Translations under genes and position numbers: made by a program
Shown: piece by piece, positions 45,130 to 54,606 of the stretch
Numbering within the stretch: position 1 is the first letter of the stretch
Layout of the letters: each line of letters opens with the position of its first letter
The notes under the pieces: model-generated
What the model was told of the DNA's origin: nothing
Seen by the model: only the letters and a program-made list of their open reading frames with translations
Database searches by the model: none
Source: Winogradskyella schleiferi
GTDB taxonomy: Bacteria > Bacteroidota > Bacteroidia > Flavobacteriales > Flavobacteriaceae
DNA: 64,000 bases
Assembly (NCBI RefSeq): GCF_013394655.1
Contig: NZ_CP053351.1
Location: 1,890,501-1,954,500, forward strand
Reading direction: 5' to 3'

Positions 45130-46184
45130 AAAATAGAATATGTTTTAATTTTTTTAAAAATGGCTTCAGCTAATATTGGAGGCACAGCATTACCAACTTG
45201 CTGTTGTTTTTGGTCTAAAGAACCTATAAATTCATAATGATCTGGAAAAGATTGTAACCTTGCGGCTTCTCTTACTGATAAACCTCTATGTTCTAGTGGA
45301 TGTATCATCATACTTTTCCTATAATTGGCTATAATAACCGCTGGCTCATTTTCGTTCAATCTTCTATAAATACTACTATGGCATCTTGTATGGTCTTTAT
45401 AATTACTCATTAAATTAACAGGAATATCATTCCAATTATTACCTTGTTTAATATGCTTATATCTTTCAATTACTATTTCAGAATTTTTAGAAACATAATT
45501 TTGAGTTACAACTCTTTTACCTCCTCGCATTTTTTTTGCATACTCTGATATTGCTTGTGATTTATACTTTAATTTTTGTTCTAAAGATCCATTTTTTAAT
45601 TTTGGTAAATCAGAAAGTGCTTCTTTTACCGTAATATGTTCGTTTTCATGTTTTCCGATAGGAAAATCAAATGCTATTCCTTTTTTAGAAGCAACAATAA
45701 AAATTCTTTCTCTTTTTTGAGGGACACCGAAATCGGCTGCATTAAGAATTTTAAAACTTGGAGTATAGTTTAATTTATGTAAGTCGTCACATATTGCCTT
45801 TAAAAAAAAGCCATTATCCATTTTCTTTAAACCAGGTACATTTTCGATAACAATCCAATCTGGATTTACCATTTCTATACTTCTCATAAATTCTTTAAAA
45901 AGCCAATTTTTTGGATTCTTAGAAGATCTAGTTTTTCTATTTGAATAAGAGTAACCTTGACAAGGTGGACCCCCAAATAAAATTACTTCTTGATTATCTC
46001 TTTCAAATTTTATTTCTTTTATATTCTCTATATCGTCAATTACTACAGCCGTTTTTTTATGATTAGCAAGATAAGTTTGTGCAGCATAAGGATTATTCTC
46101 TATTGCCATCAAAACATTAATACCTGCATTTACGGCTCCGGTTGCCATTCCTCCTGCTCCAGCAAAAATTTCAATTCCTATCAT
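45126..46184 (-). CDS. C5 cytosine DNA methyltransferase (Dcm family)
   Basis: 352 residues starting MIGIEIFAGAGGM; this start is preferred over 46220 because it begins at motif I. Motif I is FAGAGGMATG, motif IV GGPPCQGYS with the catalytic Cys, motif VI ENVPGL, motif VIII QKRERIFI, and motif X QVGNAVPP. All are intact, so it is probably active. The target-recognition region is between about residue 200 and 290 and cannot be read for specificity. No partner restriction enzyme is in the operon; an HD protein, an ATPase and a Rossmann-like protein follow instead. Confidence 0.92.
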   Translation of the reverse strand: MIGIEIFAGAGGMATGAVNAGINVLMAIENNPYAAQTYLANHKKTAVVIDDIENIKEIKFERDNQEVILFGGPPCQGYSYSNRKTRSSKNPKNWLFKEFMRSIEMVNPDWIVIENVPGLKKMDNGFFLKAICDDLHKLNYTPSFKILNAADFGVPQKRERIFIVASKKGIAFDFPIGKHENEHITVKEALSDLPKLKNGSLEQKLKYKSQAISEYAKKMRGGKRVVTQNYVSKNSEIVIERYKHIKQGNNWNDIPVNLMSNYKDHTRCHSSIYRRLNENEPAVIIANYRKSMMIHPLEHRGLSVREAARLQSFPDHYEFIGSLDQKQQQVGNAVPPILAEAIFKKIKTYSIL

Positions 46185-46334
46185 GAATGTAATAATAATT
46201 TTACAGGTAAATATAGCCATTTATATATGTTAATTAAAACATAAAAAACCTAGTCCAAACAAACTAATTTCTGAAGTTTAATTCTTCTAAATTTTAACAA
46301 ACAACATTCCACTACGTTATTAAACGAACATATT

Positions 46335-47852
46335 CTAATTATTTCTTTCTCTATAATCTAAAAAAAGACAAATCCCAGCAATAAGACCTAAAACCAAATA
46401 CAATAATGGGCTAGGTTCTTCGATTATAAATTTAAAAAGAGCTCTTTCAATTCCTTCACCAAAATCTTCCTTACTAAGTTTAGCAGAAATATTAAAAGCA
46501 GGCATTAATGCCACTGAACTTAAAAGAGTCATTGTTGTCCAAAATGCTTTATAGTACCTACGTTTTGGATTGAAAAACATAACTATGACCGAAACAGATA
46601 AACCTATGATAATTTCGTCTATCCAATCTGGTTGATTATTAATTATTACTTTTAATAAAATTGCCAAACTTCCACAAATAATAGCTACTATCCACCATCT
46701 TAATCCCACTCTTTCTGCGCTTTTAGAATCATTAGTTTTAATAGGGTTTGTAAAAGCCGTAATCTTTTTCAACAATTTATTAAATTTAGATTCGTTACCG
46801 CAATCAAAAATCACATCATCGCCTTTTAGCTTAATTGATTTCAGAGAATCCCAATTTGAACAATTTTTTTTGAGATTGTATATTGCTAATAATGAATCGT
46901 GCTTTGACCATATAGTATAATGTTTTTGATCTACTAAAAAAGGATGAATCCAATTCCCGCTTTTTTCAGAGTTAATAAGTTCATGAAAAGCTTCGAAAAA
47001 TTGATTTGTATTTATCTTTCCGCATTTTAGTAAAGCAACTAAAACCCATGGTAAAGAATAATGATAGTAAGAAATACGCTTTCCTTCAAAATCTAATAGT
47101 TCCAATAATCCACCATTTTGAATATCTATCCAATTTTCATGTTCTTCATATTGAGCTAAGAGCCAACTACTTGCATTTTGTATAATTTCTGATTCCTTTT
47201 CAACACCACATAAAATCAAAGTTATGATAGCATGAGCTGTATGGGTAATTGTTGATTCATGACTTGCTGTGTCTCCCCATCCACCATCAGAGTTTTTAGA
47301 GAAACGTAACCAATTAAAAGCTCTATTGAATTCTTCGGTATTTTGCTTGCCATAGCGTTTTAGTACTTTTAAAGCTAAACAAGTCGCGTAAGTTCTTGGA
47401 ATATCGTTTTTTATACTTCCCCATCCTAAGTCTTTATCTGAATCAGGATGATTGTTTAGAAGCCAATCTAAACCATTAAGTATTATTTCATTATCCCTAT
47501 CTAATTCTTTTACTAATGAGTATAATGTCCAACAAGTACATTCAGTAGTTGGTGCTACAGAATAATTGGTTCTATAAGTCCAACCACCATCAACTTTTTT
47601 ATCGTTTGCACCTTTTAATTGAGCGTCTTTTAAAGTTTCAATTACTTTATTTTTATTATCAAACTGTTTATCGAAGTATTGAAATATTAAGAGGGCTTGA
47701 GCATTTGCTATATTACCTATTTTTCCAGAACCTAAGTATTGATGCCAGCCATAGACATTATTGATTTCACGATATTCTCCAATTAAGTGTTTAACACTTC
47801 TATCTATAATTTCTTCAATATTTCCTTTTTGAATTATATTATTTGAACTCAT
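46335..47852 (-). CDS. Membrane-anchored prenyltransferase/squalene-cyclase repeat toroid protein
   Basis: 505 residues. About residues 60-330 form helical repeats with the QW-like signature of terpene cyclases and protein prenyltransferases: GWTYRTN, CTCWTLYSLVKEL, LGWGSIKND, DGGWGDT, WLLAQYEEHENW. The DxDD acid motif of squalene cyclases is not seen, so catalysis is uncertain. Four membrane helices follow (about 385-405, 411-430, 436-455 and 482-500). The toroid would sit on the cytosolic face and may bind a lipid or isoprenoid. It overlaps the end of the HIT gene by 14 bases. Confidence 0.82.
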   Translation of the reverse strand: MSSNNIIQKGNIEEIIDRSVKHLIGEYREINNVYGWHQYLGSGKIGNIANAQALLIFQYFDKQFDNKNKVIETLKDAQLKGANDKKVDGGWTYRTNYSVAPTTECTCWTLYSLVKELDRDNEIILNGLDWLLNNHPDSDKDLGWGSIKNDIPRTYATCLALKVLKRYGKQNTEEFNRAFNWLRFSKNSDGGWGDTASHESTITHTAHAIITLILCGVEKESEIIQNASSWLLAQYEEHENWIDIQNGGLLELLDFEGKRISYYHYSLPWVLVALLKCGKINTNQFFEAFHELINSEKSGNWIHPFLVDQKHYTIWSKHDSLLAIYNLKKNCSNWDSLKSIKLKGDDVIFDCGNESKFNKLLKKITAFTNPIKTNDSKSAERVGLRWWIVAIICGSLAILLKVIINNQPDWIDEIIIGLSVSVIVMFFNPKRRYYKAFWTTMTLLSSVALMPAFNISAKLSKEDFGEGIERALFKFIIEEPSPLLYLVLGLIAGICLFLDYRERNN

Positions 47853-48495
47853 TTAAAATTTTATTAAAAAACGGTAATAACTTTATTTTCGCTGATTCTA
47901 TTTTATCCCAACCTTGATATTCTACCCAATTCCATGAATCTTTATTGTCAATCTTTTGTGATACTAAATATCTGATATACTGCCTTCTAACTTCTTTTAT
48001 TACAAAATATATTTTTTTTATACCATCGTCCTCAATAAATAAATAAGGTTCATTATACTCTTTAGCCTTAATTCTAAAATCCTCCCAAGTGTCACAAATA
48101 ATAGGTAATAAAGTCCCTTTTATTGATTCGCTTATATTTATATTTACAGGTACACAATGCATATGAGCATGATAACAATGTTTATTTGCATCTGTAAAGG
48201 TTAAACATGAACCAGTACGTCCATGTTCATAAAAAATACATCCACCATACGTTTCAATTAAGATATTTTTTACTACCAAAGTAACAAACTCAAATTCTTC
48301 GCTAAGGCTTTCAGAAAGTAAACTACAAGACTCAATGTGTTCTTTAGAGTTGATTAGTAAATATCCTTCAACAATTGGACCCAAAGAAAGCATCACATAG
48401 AAATTTTTCGTTTCAAACAAAATTCTACTTTTATCAGGGGGATTACAAAATCTACAATGTTCTTCAATATCTTTTTTTAAATCTTCTACTTTCAT
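47839..48495 (-). CDS. HIT-domain nucleotide hydrolase/transferase-like protein
   Basis: 218 residues. The HIT motif reads HAHMHCVPV, with the histidine triad at 109, 111 and 113. A CRFCNPPD zinc-type CxxC lies at 14-17. The N-terminal half has the usual NFYVMLSLGPIVEGYLLI strands; the C-terminal 100 residues are specific to this protein. HIT enzymes cleave or transfer nucleotide alpha-phosphates. The overlap with the downstream toroid gene indicates translational coupling; the metallohydrolase genes lie upstream. Confidence 0.86.
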   Translation of the reverse strand: MKVEDLKKDIEEHCRFCNPPDKSRILFETKNFYVMLSLGPIVEGYLLINSKEHIESCSLLSESLSEEFEFVTLVVKNILIETYGGCIFYEHGRTGSCLTFTDANKHCYHAHMHCVPVNINISESIKGTLLPIICDTWEDFRIKAKEYNEPYLFIEDDGIKKIYFVIKEVRRQYIRYLVSQKIDNKDSWNWVEYQGWDKIESAKIKLLPFFNKILNEFK

Positions 48496-48538
48496 TTCAA
48501 ATTAAATATACTGTTAAAACTTCTTAAAATTTAAAAAC

Positions 48539-49993
48539 TTATCGAGTTAGGTATTTCATTAAAAATCGGTTTGCATTATCAAATAAAAATTTATTTACAA
48601 TACTAATAGCTTTAAGTTGGTTATAATCTGGTAATTTTTTTGCTGTTTTAGTTCTTAAGAAGGCATTAGCCTGTTTTATGAGATATTCTTGTAATAAAGG
48701 CATTTCGGAATATGTCCAATACCCATCTAAAGGGTCTACAATACCATCAAAATCCGAACCAACAACTTGAAATCCCCATGGATCAATACGCTCAAATCCC
48801 ATTTGTTCGTTTTTTGCTTTGTAGATTAGTAATGCCAAAACTTCTATTTGTCTCCAAACAAAAAATGCTTTTTTATATAAACCTTTTATATCTACATCAT
48901 TTCTAATCCCTCTTCGTTTAGATCCATACTTCATTTTACGAAGTCGTCTGGCGTCTAACTGTACTCCGAAAATTCCACCAGAGCCTGCAATTTTTACAAT
49001 TTCTTCTTTATAAAAGTTGATTTCGTTATCTGGTTGACTAGGCCAAGGTAAATAGTTAGTCGCACCATGACTTACTATAATGGGAATATCTTCATTAGCA
49101 TATCTTGGTGTTTCTAAATAGTCATAAAATTCTTTTCTAGATTTAAGATTCATATGCTTTAAATCAATATAAATGCGTTTTTCATTTATATTTTTCAGTA
49201 ATAAATCAATAACTTTTCTTCCTAGAGGTAGTAAACCTAAATCAGCATTTTCTTCTTGATTGTATGCTAAACTTGCAATGCCTGTTAGACTTTTAGCATG
49301 ACCGCATAGTCCATTTGGAAAATGGTGAGCTAGTGATACAAAAAAAGGTGTTGGAATTGAACCTGTGTGCTTCAATTTACTAATATTATCGAATATTTTA
49401 GCCTGATTTTCTATTGTAGAAATGCCTTTATATAAAGAACTTCTTAGTGCGTGACCTCCTTCAATAGTAAGTACTATATATATTGTGTTTTCTGTTTGTA
49501 AATCAATATCTTCATAAGAATCTACTATCTTATATGTTGAGGATTTACCATTAATCGATTTGTGCTCATTTTCCAATTGCTTAAGAAAATGAATATTCTT
49601 TTGAAGGTCTTCAAAATAGTTATCGAGATTGTAGAGGTAATTTATGCGTTTTTGTCCGATACCTTGTACTAGATTTTTTATAAATTTACCGGTTTTTCTT
49701 TGCTTCGTTTTATTTTTGGAAAGAATTAGTTCTCGTTCCATTGGGTCTACAGATACCATTAAAATTTTTGCACCACCTTCTATTGCAGATGTAAAATCAG
49801 CTTGAGTAAATTTTGTTAAAGTTATAAGCGCATTTAGTACTTTTTTAAATAATTTAATATGCGTTTTATACCATATACTCCGTTTAAAATTAATATCTAA
49901 TGTGTTAATGCCTTGAGTTGATTTTCTACTAAAACTTTTAGAAAAAGGCTTTAGAGTTGAATGACAATGAAGGTCGATGAACTTATTTTCCAT
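48539..49993 (-). CDS. M19 dipeptidase-like metallohydrolase
   Basis: 484 residues starting MENKFIDLHCHST; the start at 49993 lies 7 bases after the previous stop and is preferred over 50047. The order of metal motifs is that of renal dipeptidase/M19: DLHCHS, VLTIEGGHALR (bridging Glu), VSLAHHFPNGLCG (His), VSHGATNY and VGSDFDG. It is longer than the typical 350-400 residues. It should be a cytosolic or membrane-associated di-metal hydrolase. Substrate may be a dipeptide, a lactone or another amide; the operon suggests a phosphorylated compound. Confidence 0.85.
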   Translation of the reverse strand: MENKFIDLHCHSTLKPFSKSFSRKSTQGINTLDINFKRSIWYKTHIKLFKKVLNALITLTKFTQADFTSAIEGGAKILMVSVDPMERELILSKNKTKQRKTGKFIKNLVQGIGQKRINYLYNLDNYFEDLQKNIHFLKQLENEHKSINGKSSTYKIVDSYEDIDLQTENTIYIVLTIEGGHALRSSLYKGISTIENQAKIFDNISKLKHTGSIPTPFFVSLAHHFPNGLCGHAKSLTGIASLAYNQEENADLGLLPLGRKVIDLLLKNINEKRIYIDLKHMNLKSRKEFYDYLETPRYANEDIPIIVSHGATNYLPWPSQPDNEINFYKEEIVKIAGSGGIFGVQLDARRLRKMKYGSKRRGIRNDVDIKGLYKKAFFVWRQIEVLALLIYKAKNEQMGFERIDPWGFQVVGSDFDGIVDPLDGYWTYSEMPLLQEYLIKQANAFLRTKTAKKLPDYNQLKAISIVNKFLFDNANRFLMKYLTR

Positions 49994-50000
49994 ATGAGTA

Positions 50001-51410
50001 TTATATTTTAAGGTAAGCTTCAGCGTTTTTAAAGAAAAACTTATCAATCAATTCTTGAAGAGCTATATCTTTTAGAATTTCAAGATATTGATCGTGATAG
50101 TTATATTGTATACCATGATTAAATAATATATGGAAATCACTACCATACATGATTTTATTTTTAAATAAATAATTTGGTGTCTGTAATTCAAGTAAATACT
50201 TCAATCTTTTTTTAAAATTTTTCTTTTGCTCAGTATTATGAACGTGATCCAAAAAGGCGACTTCGCAATACACATTTTTATATGAAATACATAAATTGTA
50301 AACTTTCTCTGCATAGGTTAAAATATCATTTCCATTTGCATCTATCTCTCTTGGAAATAGTTGATTTTCTTCGAAGGGATCAAACCAACCTTCCACGCCT
50401 CCTGCATGTCCTAAACATAAAATTAAATCTGGATATGTTTTCAATAATTGCTCCCAATAATATGGATCGCTATTCAAACCTGAAACCTTTGGAACTGCTT
50501 CAAAACCAGTTGGAGTACAATGAGTAAATACAGGAACATTATTTGTTTCACAATACTTAAAAAACTTATCTATTCGTTTTTCTATGGTATTATTGGGATT
50601 TAAAGTCGCTCTATAACCCAATGGCGGATAAAATTTCACGCCTTTGAACCCATCAAATTTTAGTGCTTCTACAACTAATTTCAATCCATCTTTTCGCTTA
50701 GGATTGAATGGCACAAAACCAATTAATTTTCCTTCGGAATGCTTAATTAGTTTTTGCATTTTTTCTATTTTATAATCAATTGAAAATCCAGCTGTTGCTG
50801 AGTGTTTTCTCTTTCCGTGGAAAAATTTATCAGCGTCCATCATATGAAAAATAAACAACCCAATATTGTCGTAGTTTTGAATTAAGTTATTGTAGATATA
50901 TTTTTCAGAGCGCATCATAAACCTGAACCATTTCAAATGATAAAATCCACTCATGAATTTGTCAATAAGGTAAGCCAGTTTTGATACTAGCCATCTATCA
51001 TTACCAACTGTAAAATTTAGGTTAGCATCCTGCAAATCTATATACCACTTGTTTTGGAATAAACTTGATGATTCGAAATCATCAAAATTCAGGCTTTCAA
51101 GAGCTACACGAATTTTAACGTTAGACCCTATGTCTGGATGTAACACTGCACGTTCAATTAAATCTCGACATACATCTTTATCACTCAAATCGAGCAACGA
51201 TTGAGAAAAATTAGGAATTGTATCATCGAGCAGGAACTTATAATCATAATTTGATTTATCCTCAAAATAACTTGAATTGGTTAGTTTAAGCAGTATGATT
51301 TCCAGAATTTTTGCTGCTTTTTTTGGCACACCATGAGCTTGTAATACTCCTCTAATTGGTAGATAATTAAGATTAAATACATGTGTATGTATGTCTATTA
51401 TTTTTTGCAT
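50001..51410 (-). CDS. Amidohydrolase superfamily protein
   Basis: 469 residues, amidohydrolase_2 type. Motifs in order: IDIHTHVFN (HxH), GVKFYPPLGYR (Lys bridging), VPVFTHCTPTGF, LILCLGHAGG and IMYGSDFHI (Asp). The length is above the usual 300-350 owing to an N-terminal helical insertion of about 100 residues. No signal peptide. It probably acts on an amide, ester or decarboxylates a small acid. Directly after the phosphatase gene, 5 bases away. Confidence 0.85.
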   Translation of the reverse strand: MQKIIDIHTHVFNLNYLPIRGVLQAHGVPKKAAKILEIILLKLTNSSYFEDKSNYDYKFLLDDTIPNFSQSLLDLSDKDVCRDLIERAVLHPDIGSNVKIRVALESLNFDDFESSSLFQNKWYIDLQDANLNFTVGNDRWLVSKLAYLIDKFMSGFYHLKWFRFMMRSEKYIYNNLIQNYDNIGLFIFHMMDADKFFHGKRKHSATAGFSIDYKIEKMQKLIKHSEGKLIGFVPFNPKRKDGLKLVVEALKFDGFKGVKFYPPLGYRATLNPNNTIEKRIDKFFKYCETNNVPVFTHCTPTGFEAVPKVSGLNSDPYYWEQLLKTYPDLILCLGHAGGVEGWFDPFEENQLFPREIDANGNDILTYAEKVYNLCISYKNVYCEVAFLDHVHNTEQKKNFKKRLKYLLELQTPNYLFKNKIMYGSDFHILFNHGIQYNYHDQYLEILKDIALQELIDKFFFKNAEAYLKI

Positions 51411-51415
51411 AATAA

Positions 51416-53302
51416 TTAATTTTCTATTATTACATTCATTCCATTTGCAAGTGGCGCATTGAAAGAGCCCTTCTTAGGATTATAATCTTTATGTTCTCCA
51501 TTTCTACGATAATGAAACTTAAATTCGTTGCTTTGCTCTTCTGTTTTATCCCAGTTTAAATCAATAAAGTATTGATTTAAGGTATTGTATTTATTGTATC
51601 TTCTAAATATAAATGTATGAAGTCTAACTTCACCATTTATAAATTCAATAGCTCCAAAATTTTGTTCAGCAGTAGATTTTCTAACCATAGGATATAGTGT
51701 CGCTTTTGTAGATGTTTGATCGTACTGAAAATATAGATGAGCGTCCCCAATTCTTTGTTGCTCTGTAATTTCAAACAACTTTTTTTTTGTATTAGATGTA
51801 ATAAACTCATGCGAGAGTCCGCTAGCAATTATTTCATATCCAAAAACAATTGGTTTTTCAGGATTTCCATTTTTATCATTTTTTTTGGTATCTAACCATA
51901 TCTCTATTAAAGCCGATTTGTGTATATCACCACTAACAAAGATCGGTTTGATATCTCTTTCTAAACGATGCTTTGTTAATATTTTAAATAGTTCATCTCT
52001 TTCTGCTTTATTAAAACCCGAAGACCAGCTATCTGCTATATCGTCTCGTACTTCAGAATCAATAGCCGCAAACGCACTCTCAAGTCTATGATTTGGTCTT
52101 AAGAATAAAGGAATTGAACTCACCAAAATAATGGTTTCACCATCTTCAAGTGCGTTTAACCATGTTTTAAAATGCGTCAATTGTTCGTCTCCCAATACCT
52201 GCGGAATTAATCGATCACGAGCACTTCTTAAGTCTAGCATATAGCCGTTTTTTCCGTGCACACTAAACGCGTAGTTCATTGTTTTATTCTCGTTTAAGGT
52301 TACAGAGGCATTTTGTGGTGGAAATTTAGAAATTAAAAGTTGATGATTTATAAAAGCTTCTTTGCCTAAATTATAAAACGGAGCAAATTCTGGATTCAAT
52401 TTACCCTTTGAATATTCGTCACCTTGAGAACCCCAACCATCTCTAATTTCATGATCATCTATTGCAAATAGCGCAGGTAATCTTCTATGAGCCTTTTCTA
52501 ACTCATTGAATGAATACGATGCATTATATAATTTGTTTAAAAAAATTGTATAGTCTTTGACATCAAGTAAAGGTTTTGGTTTTGCGTAAAACTCCCAAGC
52601 GCTTAAAGGGTTTTTATGTTTACCTTTTATTTTTGCAGCATAAGCAACATCCACATATACTTGATCTCCCGTACCAATAATAAGTTTTGGAGCACTAGTT
52701 AATAATGGTTTAATTAGAGTATTTGTTGAATCAAGATAATATTTATCACGGCGCTCATATTTGTCATACTTTAAGGATTCATGTTGTGCAACTTGACTGA
52801 ATAATTTTCGCAAACGAAAGCTAGAATTTTTTAATCCAGTATATATGCTTACTTCAGGCTTATTTCTTCGCTTTTGTGTGACTTCAAATGGTTCGAAACA
52901 ACCATAAAGTAAAATGGAAAAATTATTTGAGTCTTTTTCAAAATCTGAATTTGGATAAAGAACAATATTTCCTTCACAATCTCCAGTTTTATTACAAAAT
53001 ACGACTTTTATTTCGCTCATTTCTACGTCAAGAACGGCTGTATAAAATGGTGGTTTCAGGATATCTGTTTTATATACTTTATCAGATATCGGGTCGATTA
53101 GTTTTACAATTGGATGCGTAACGTTGCCTTTAACCCATACTCTATTCATAGAATTCATTGGATATGCCAACCGAGCATGAAATTCCGTATAGATATATCC
53201 TTTGCTTTCATCTATGGTTGGAAATTTACCTTGTGCATAGTTAGTCCAACTTATTAAAAGAGTAAAAATGAAAAAGATGAGAAATTGTTTTGTATCATTC
53301 AT
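51416..53302 (-). CDS. Exported PhoD-like metallophosphatase
   Basis: 628 residues with a signal peptide (MNDTKQFLIFFIFTLLISWTNYAQG). An N-terminal beta domain is followed by a PhoD-like metallophosphatase core: IGTGDQVYVD, AIDDHEIRDGWG and FVSGDIHKSALIE are the metal-binding motifs. PhoD enzymes hydrolyse phosphodi- and monoesters, including teichoic acid or phospholipid head groups, usually in the periplasm or outside. First gene of the five-gene operon; the region upstream to 53814 has no gene. Confidence 0.87.
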   Translation of the reverse strand: MNDTKQFLIFFIFTLLISWTNYAQGKFPTIDESKGYIYTEFHARLAYPMNSMNRVWVKGNVTHPIVKLIDPISDKVYKTDILKPPFYTAVLDVEMSEIKVVFCNKTGDCEGNIVLYPNSDFEKDSNNFSILLYGCFEPFEVTQKRRNKPEVSIYTGLKNSSFRLRKLFSQVAQHESLKYDKYERRDKYYLDSTNTLIKPLLTSAPKLIIGTGDQVYVDVAYAAKIKGKHKNPLSAWEFYAKPKPLLDVKDYTIFLNKLYNASYSFNELEKAHRRLPALFAIDDHEIRDGWGSQGDEYSKGKLNPEFAPFYNLGKEAFINHQLLISKFPPQNASVTLNENKTMNYAFSVHGKNGYMLDLRSARDRLIPQVLGDEQLTHFKTWLNALEDGETIILVSSIPLFLRPNHRLESAFAAIDSEVRDDIADSWSSGFNKAERDELFKILTKHRLERDIKPIFVSGDIHKSALIEIWLDTKKNDKNGNPEKPIVFGYEIIASGLSHEFITSNTKKKLFEITEQQRIGDAHLYFQYDQTSTKATLYPMVRKSTAEQNFGAIEFINGEVRLHTFIFRRYNKYNTLNQYFIDLNWDKTEEQSNEFKFHYRRNGEHKDYNPKKGSFNAPLANGMNVIIEN

Positions 53303-53814
53303 AAGCTAGCCTTAAAATTATCTAATATTAGATATTTAATAAAAAAAAACATACCCAATAGTGGGTAAATTTGATTATTGAAAAGAGCTATTAATTTTGT
53401 ATAAGGAATATTAATCACTAAGGGATAAGCGATTACGTAAATATATAAAATTTATTTTAATCTTATCCATTCCACACACATTTTCCTCACTACTCCACCT
53501 TCACAGAAAAAGAATGTTTATTTATTTTAGAGGTGTTCATGAACCTCGCTAACTCGGTTTCATTAACTGAATAGAGAAACATTAAAAAAGAAATAAAGAA
53601 AAGTAATATGCCAATGCGCCAGCTGGCTCATTCACTAAAATAGTCCACAGGACTATTTCTAACGCTCTGCCCTGCTTTTATCCAAATCGAGGATTCATGA
53701 ACTCATTAATTTAAAATAGAAGCTTTGTGAATAAAGCTCATCTTTATTCTTCACTATCCTAAGCATAAGCAACACACAAATACATTATAATAGGACAAAT
53801 CCTACTATTGCTTA
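53303..53814. other. Non-coding gap with hairpins at the accessory boundary
   Basis: No gene is seen in these 512 bases. AAATAGTCC/GGACTATTT forms a perfect 9-bp stem with ACA loop (53638-53658). GAGGTGTTCATGAACCTC at 53531 is near palindromic. GCCAATGCGCCA at 53610 matches 11 of 12 bases of repeat module B near 38471. It carries the promoter region of the phosphatase operon, but no clear -7 element is seen. Confidence 0.45.
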
Positions 53815-54606
53815 CTACTTTTTTTCCCTCTTAACTTTTAAAATCGCCTCCTTAAGATCCTCAAATTCCGAATAGCCACTAGCAATGTTATACAATTGAT
53901 CTTTATGTCTATAGATGACCGTGGGAAATCCGCGAACGCCCAATTCCCTGCTTTTTATAAAATCTTCTTGGGTCGCCAACTTCATGCTCTCAGAGGTGAA
54001 TTTCTCGCTAAAGTCTTGAAAATTGATAGCGAGTGTTTCGCAAATCACTTGATAGAAATCCACTTGCTTAGGATCTTTGGATTTGGTGTAGAAATAATGT
54101 TGCACCAGTTCATAGAACGCCAAGGTCTTTTCGGGTGCTAGGGTTCTCGCGGTGATTACGGCTCTACAGGCTGGTTCGGTATCGTAATTGAATTCGTCTT
54201 TTTCTAATAGCTTATAACTAAAAGGTTGACCAGATTTTTCATGGACTTGCTGCCAGTGGTGTTCTAGAAAACGCTTAAAGGCGGTATCCCATGCTTCTCC
54301 TCCACCAGGTCTTAAGCCACCCATAATGAGATTGAATGGAATGTGCTCTTGCGTTGCGTAGCGTTGTAAAGCGTTTATCTGTGGCGAAATTCCCCAACAC
54401 CAGCTGCACATAGGATCACCGATATAGAAGAGTTCTTCATCATCGTTCCATGCTATTGTTTTTTTGCTAGCTTCAAAATCTGGTATTTCGCAAAGTCCCG
54501 TTATGGAATCGCATTGGACTTGTATCTTATTTTCTTGACTCATAATTTTCAAATTAAAACAAGCGGTTAGTAAAATTATAAAAATGTACTTCATTAATGT
54601 TTGCAT
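53815..54606 (-). CDS. DsbA/FrnE-like thioredoxin-fold lipoprotein
   Basis: 263 residues. The N-terminus (MKYIFIILLTAC) carries a lipobox-like LTAC; Met5 at 54594 is an alternative start. The redox motif is DPMCSWCWG, the CxxC of the DsbA/FrnE family, and the cis-Pro loop is in GVRGFPTVIYR. It lies in the periplasm, where it may oxidise or isomerise disulfides; FrnE members are often stress-induced. Monocistronic. Confidence 0.83.
   Translation of the reverse strand: MQTLMKYIFIILLTACFNLKIMSQENKIQVQCDSITGLCEIPDFEASKKTIAWNDDEELFYIGDPMCSWCWGISPQINALQRYATQEHIPFNLIMGGLRPGGGEAWDTAFKRFLEHHWQQVHEKSGQPFSYKLLEKDEFNYDTEPACRAVITARTLAPEKTLAFYELVQHYFYTKSKDPKQVDFYQVICETLAINFQDFSEKFTSESMKLATQEDFIKSRELGVRGFPTVIYRHKDQLYNIASGYSEFEDLKEAILKVKREKK

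Noticed and set aside
45126..46220. Longer methyltransferase start at 46220
   Set aside because: The added twelve residues precede motif I and lack family likeness; MIGIEIFAG is the normal start.
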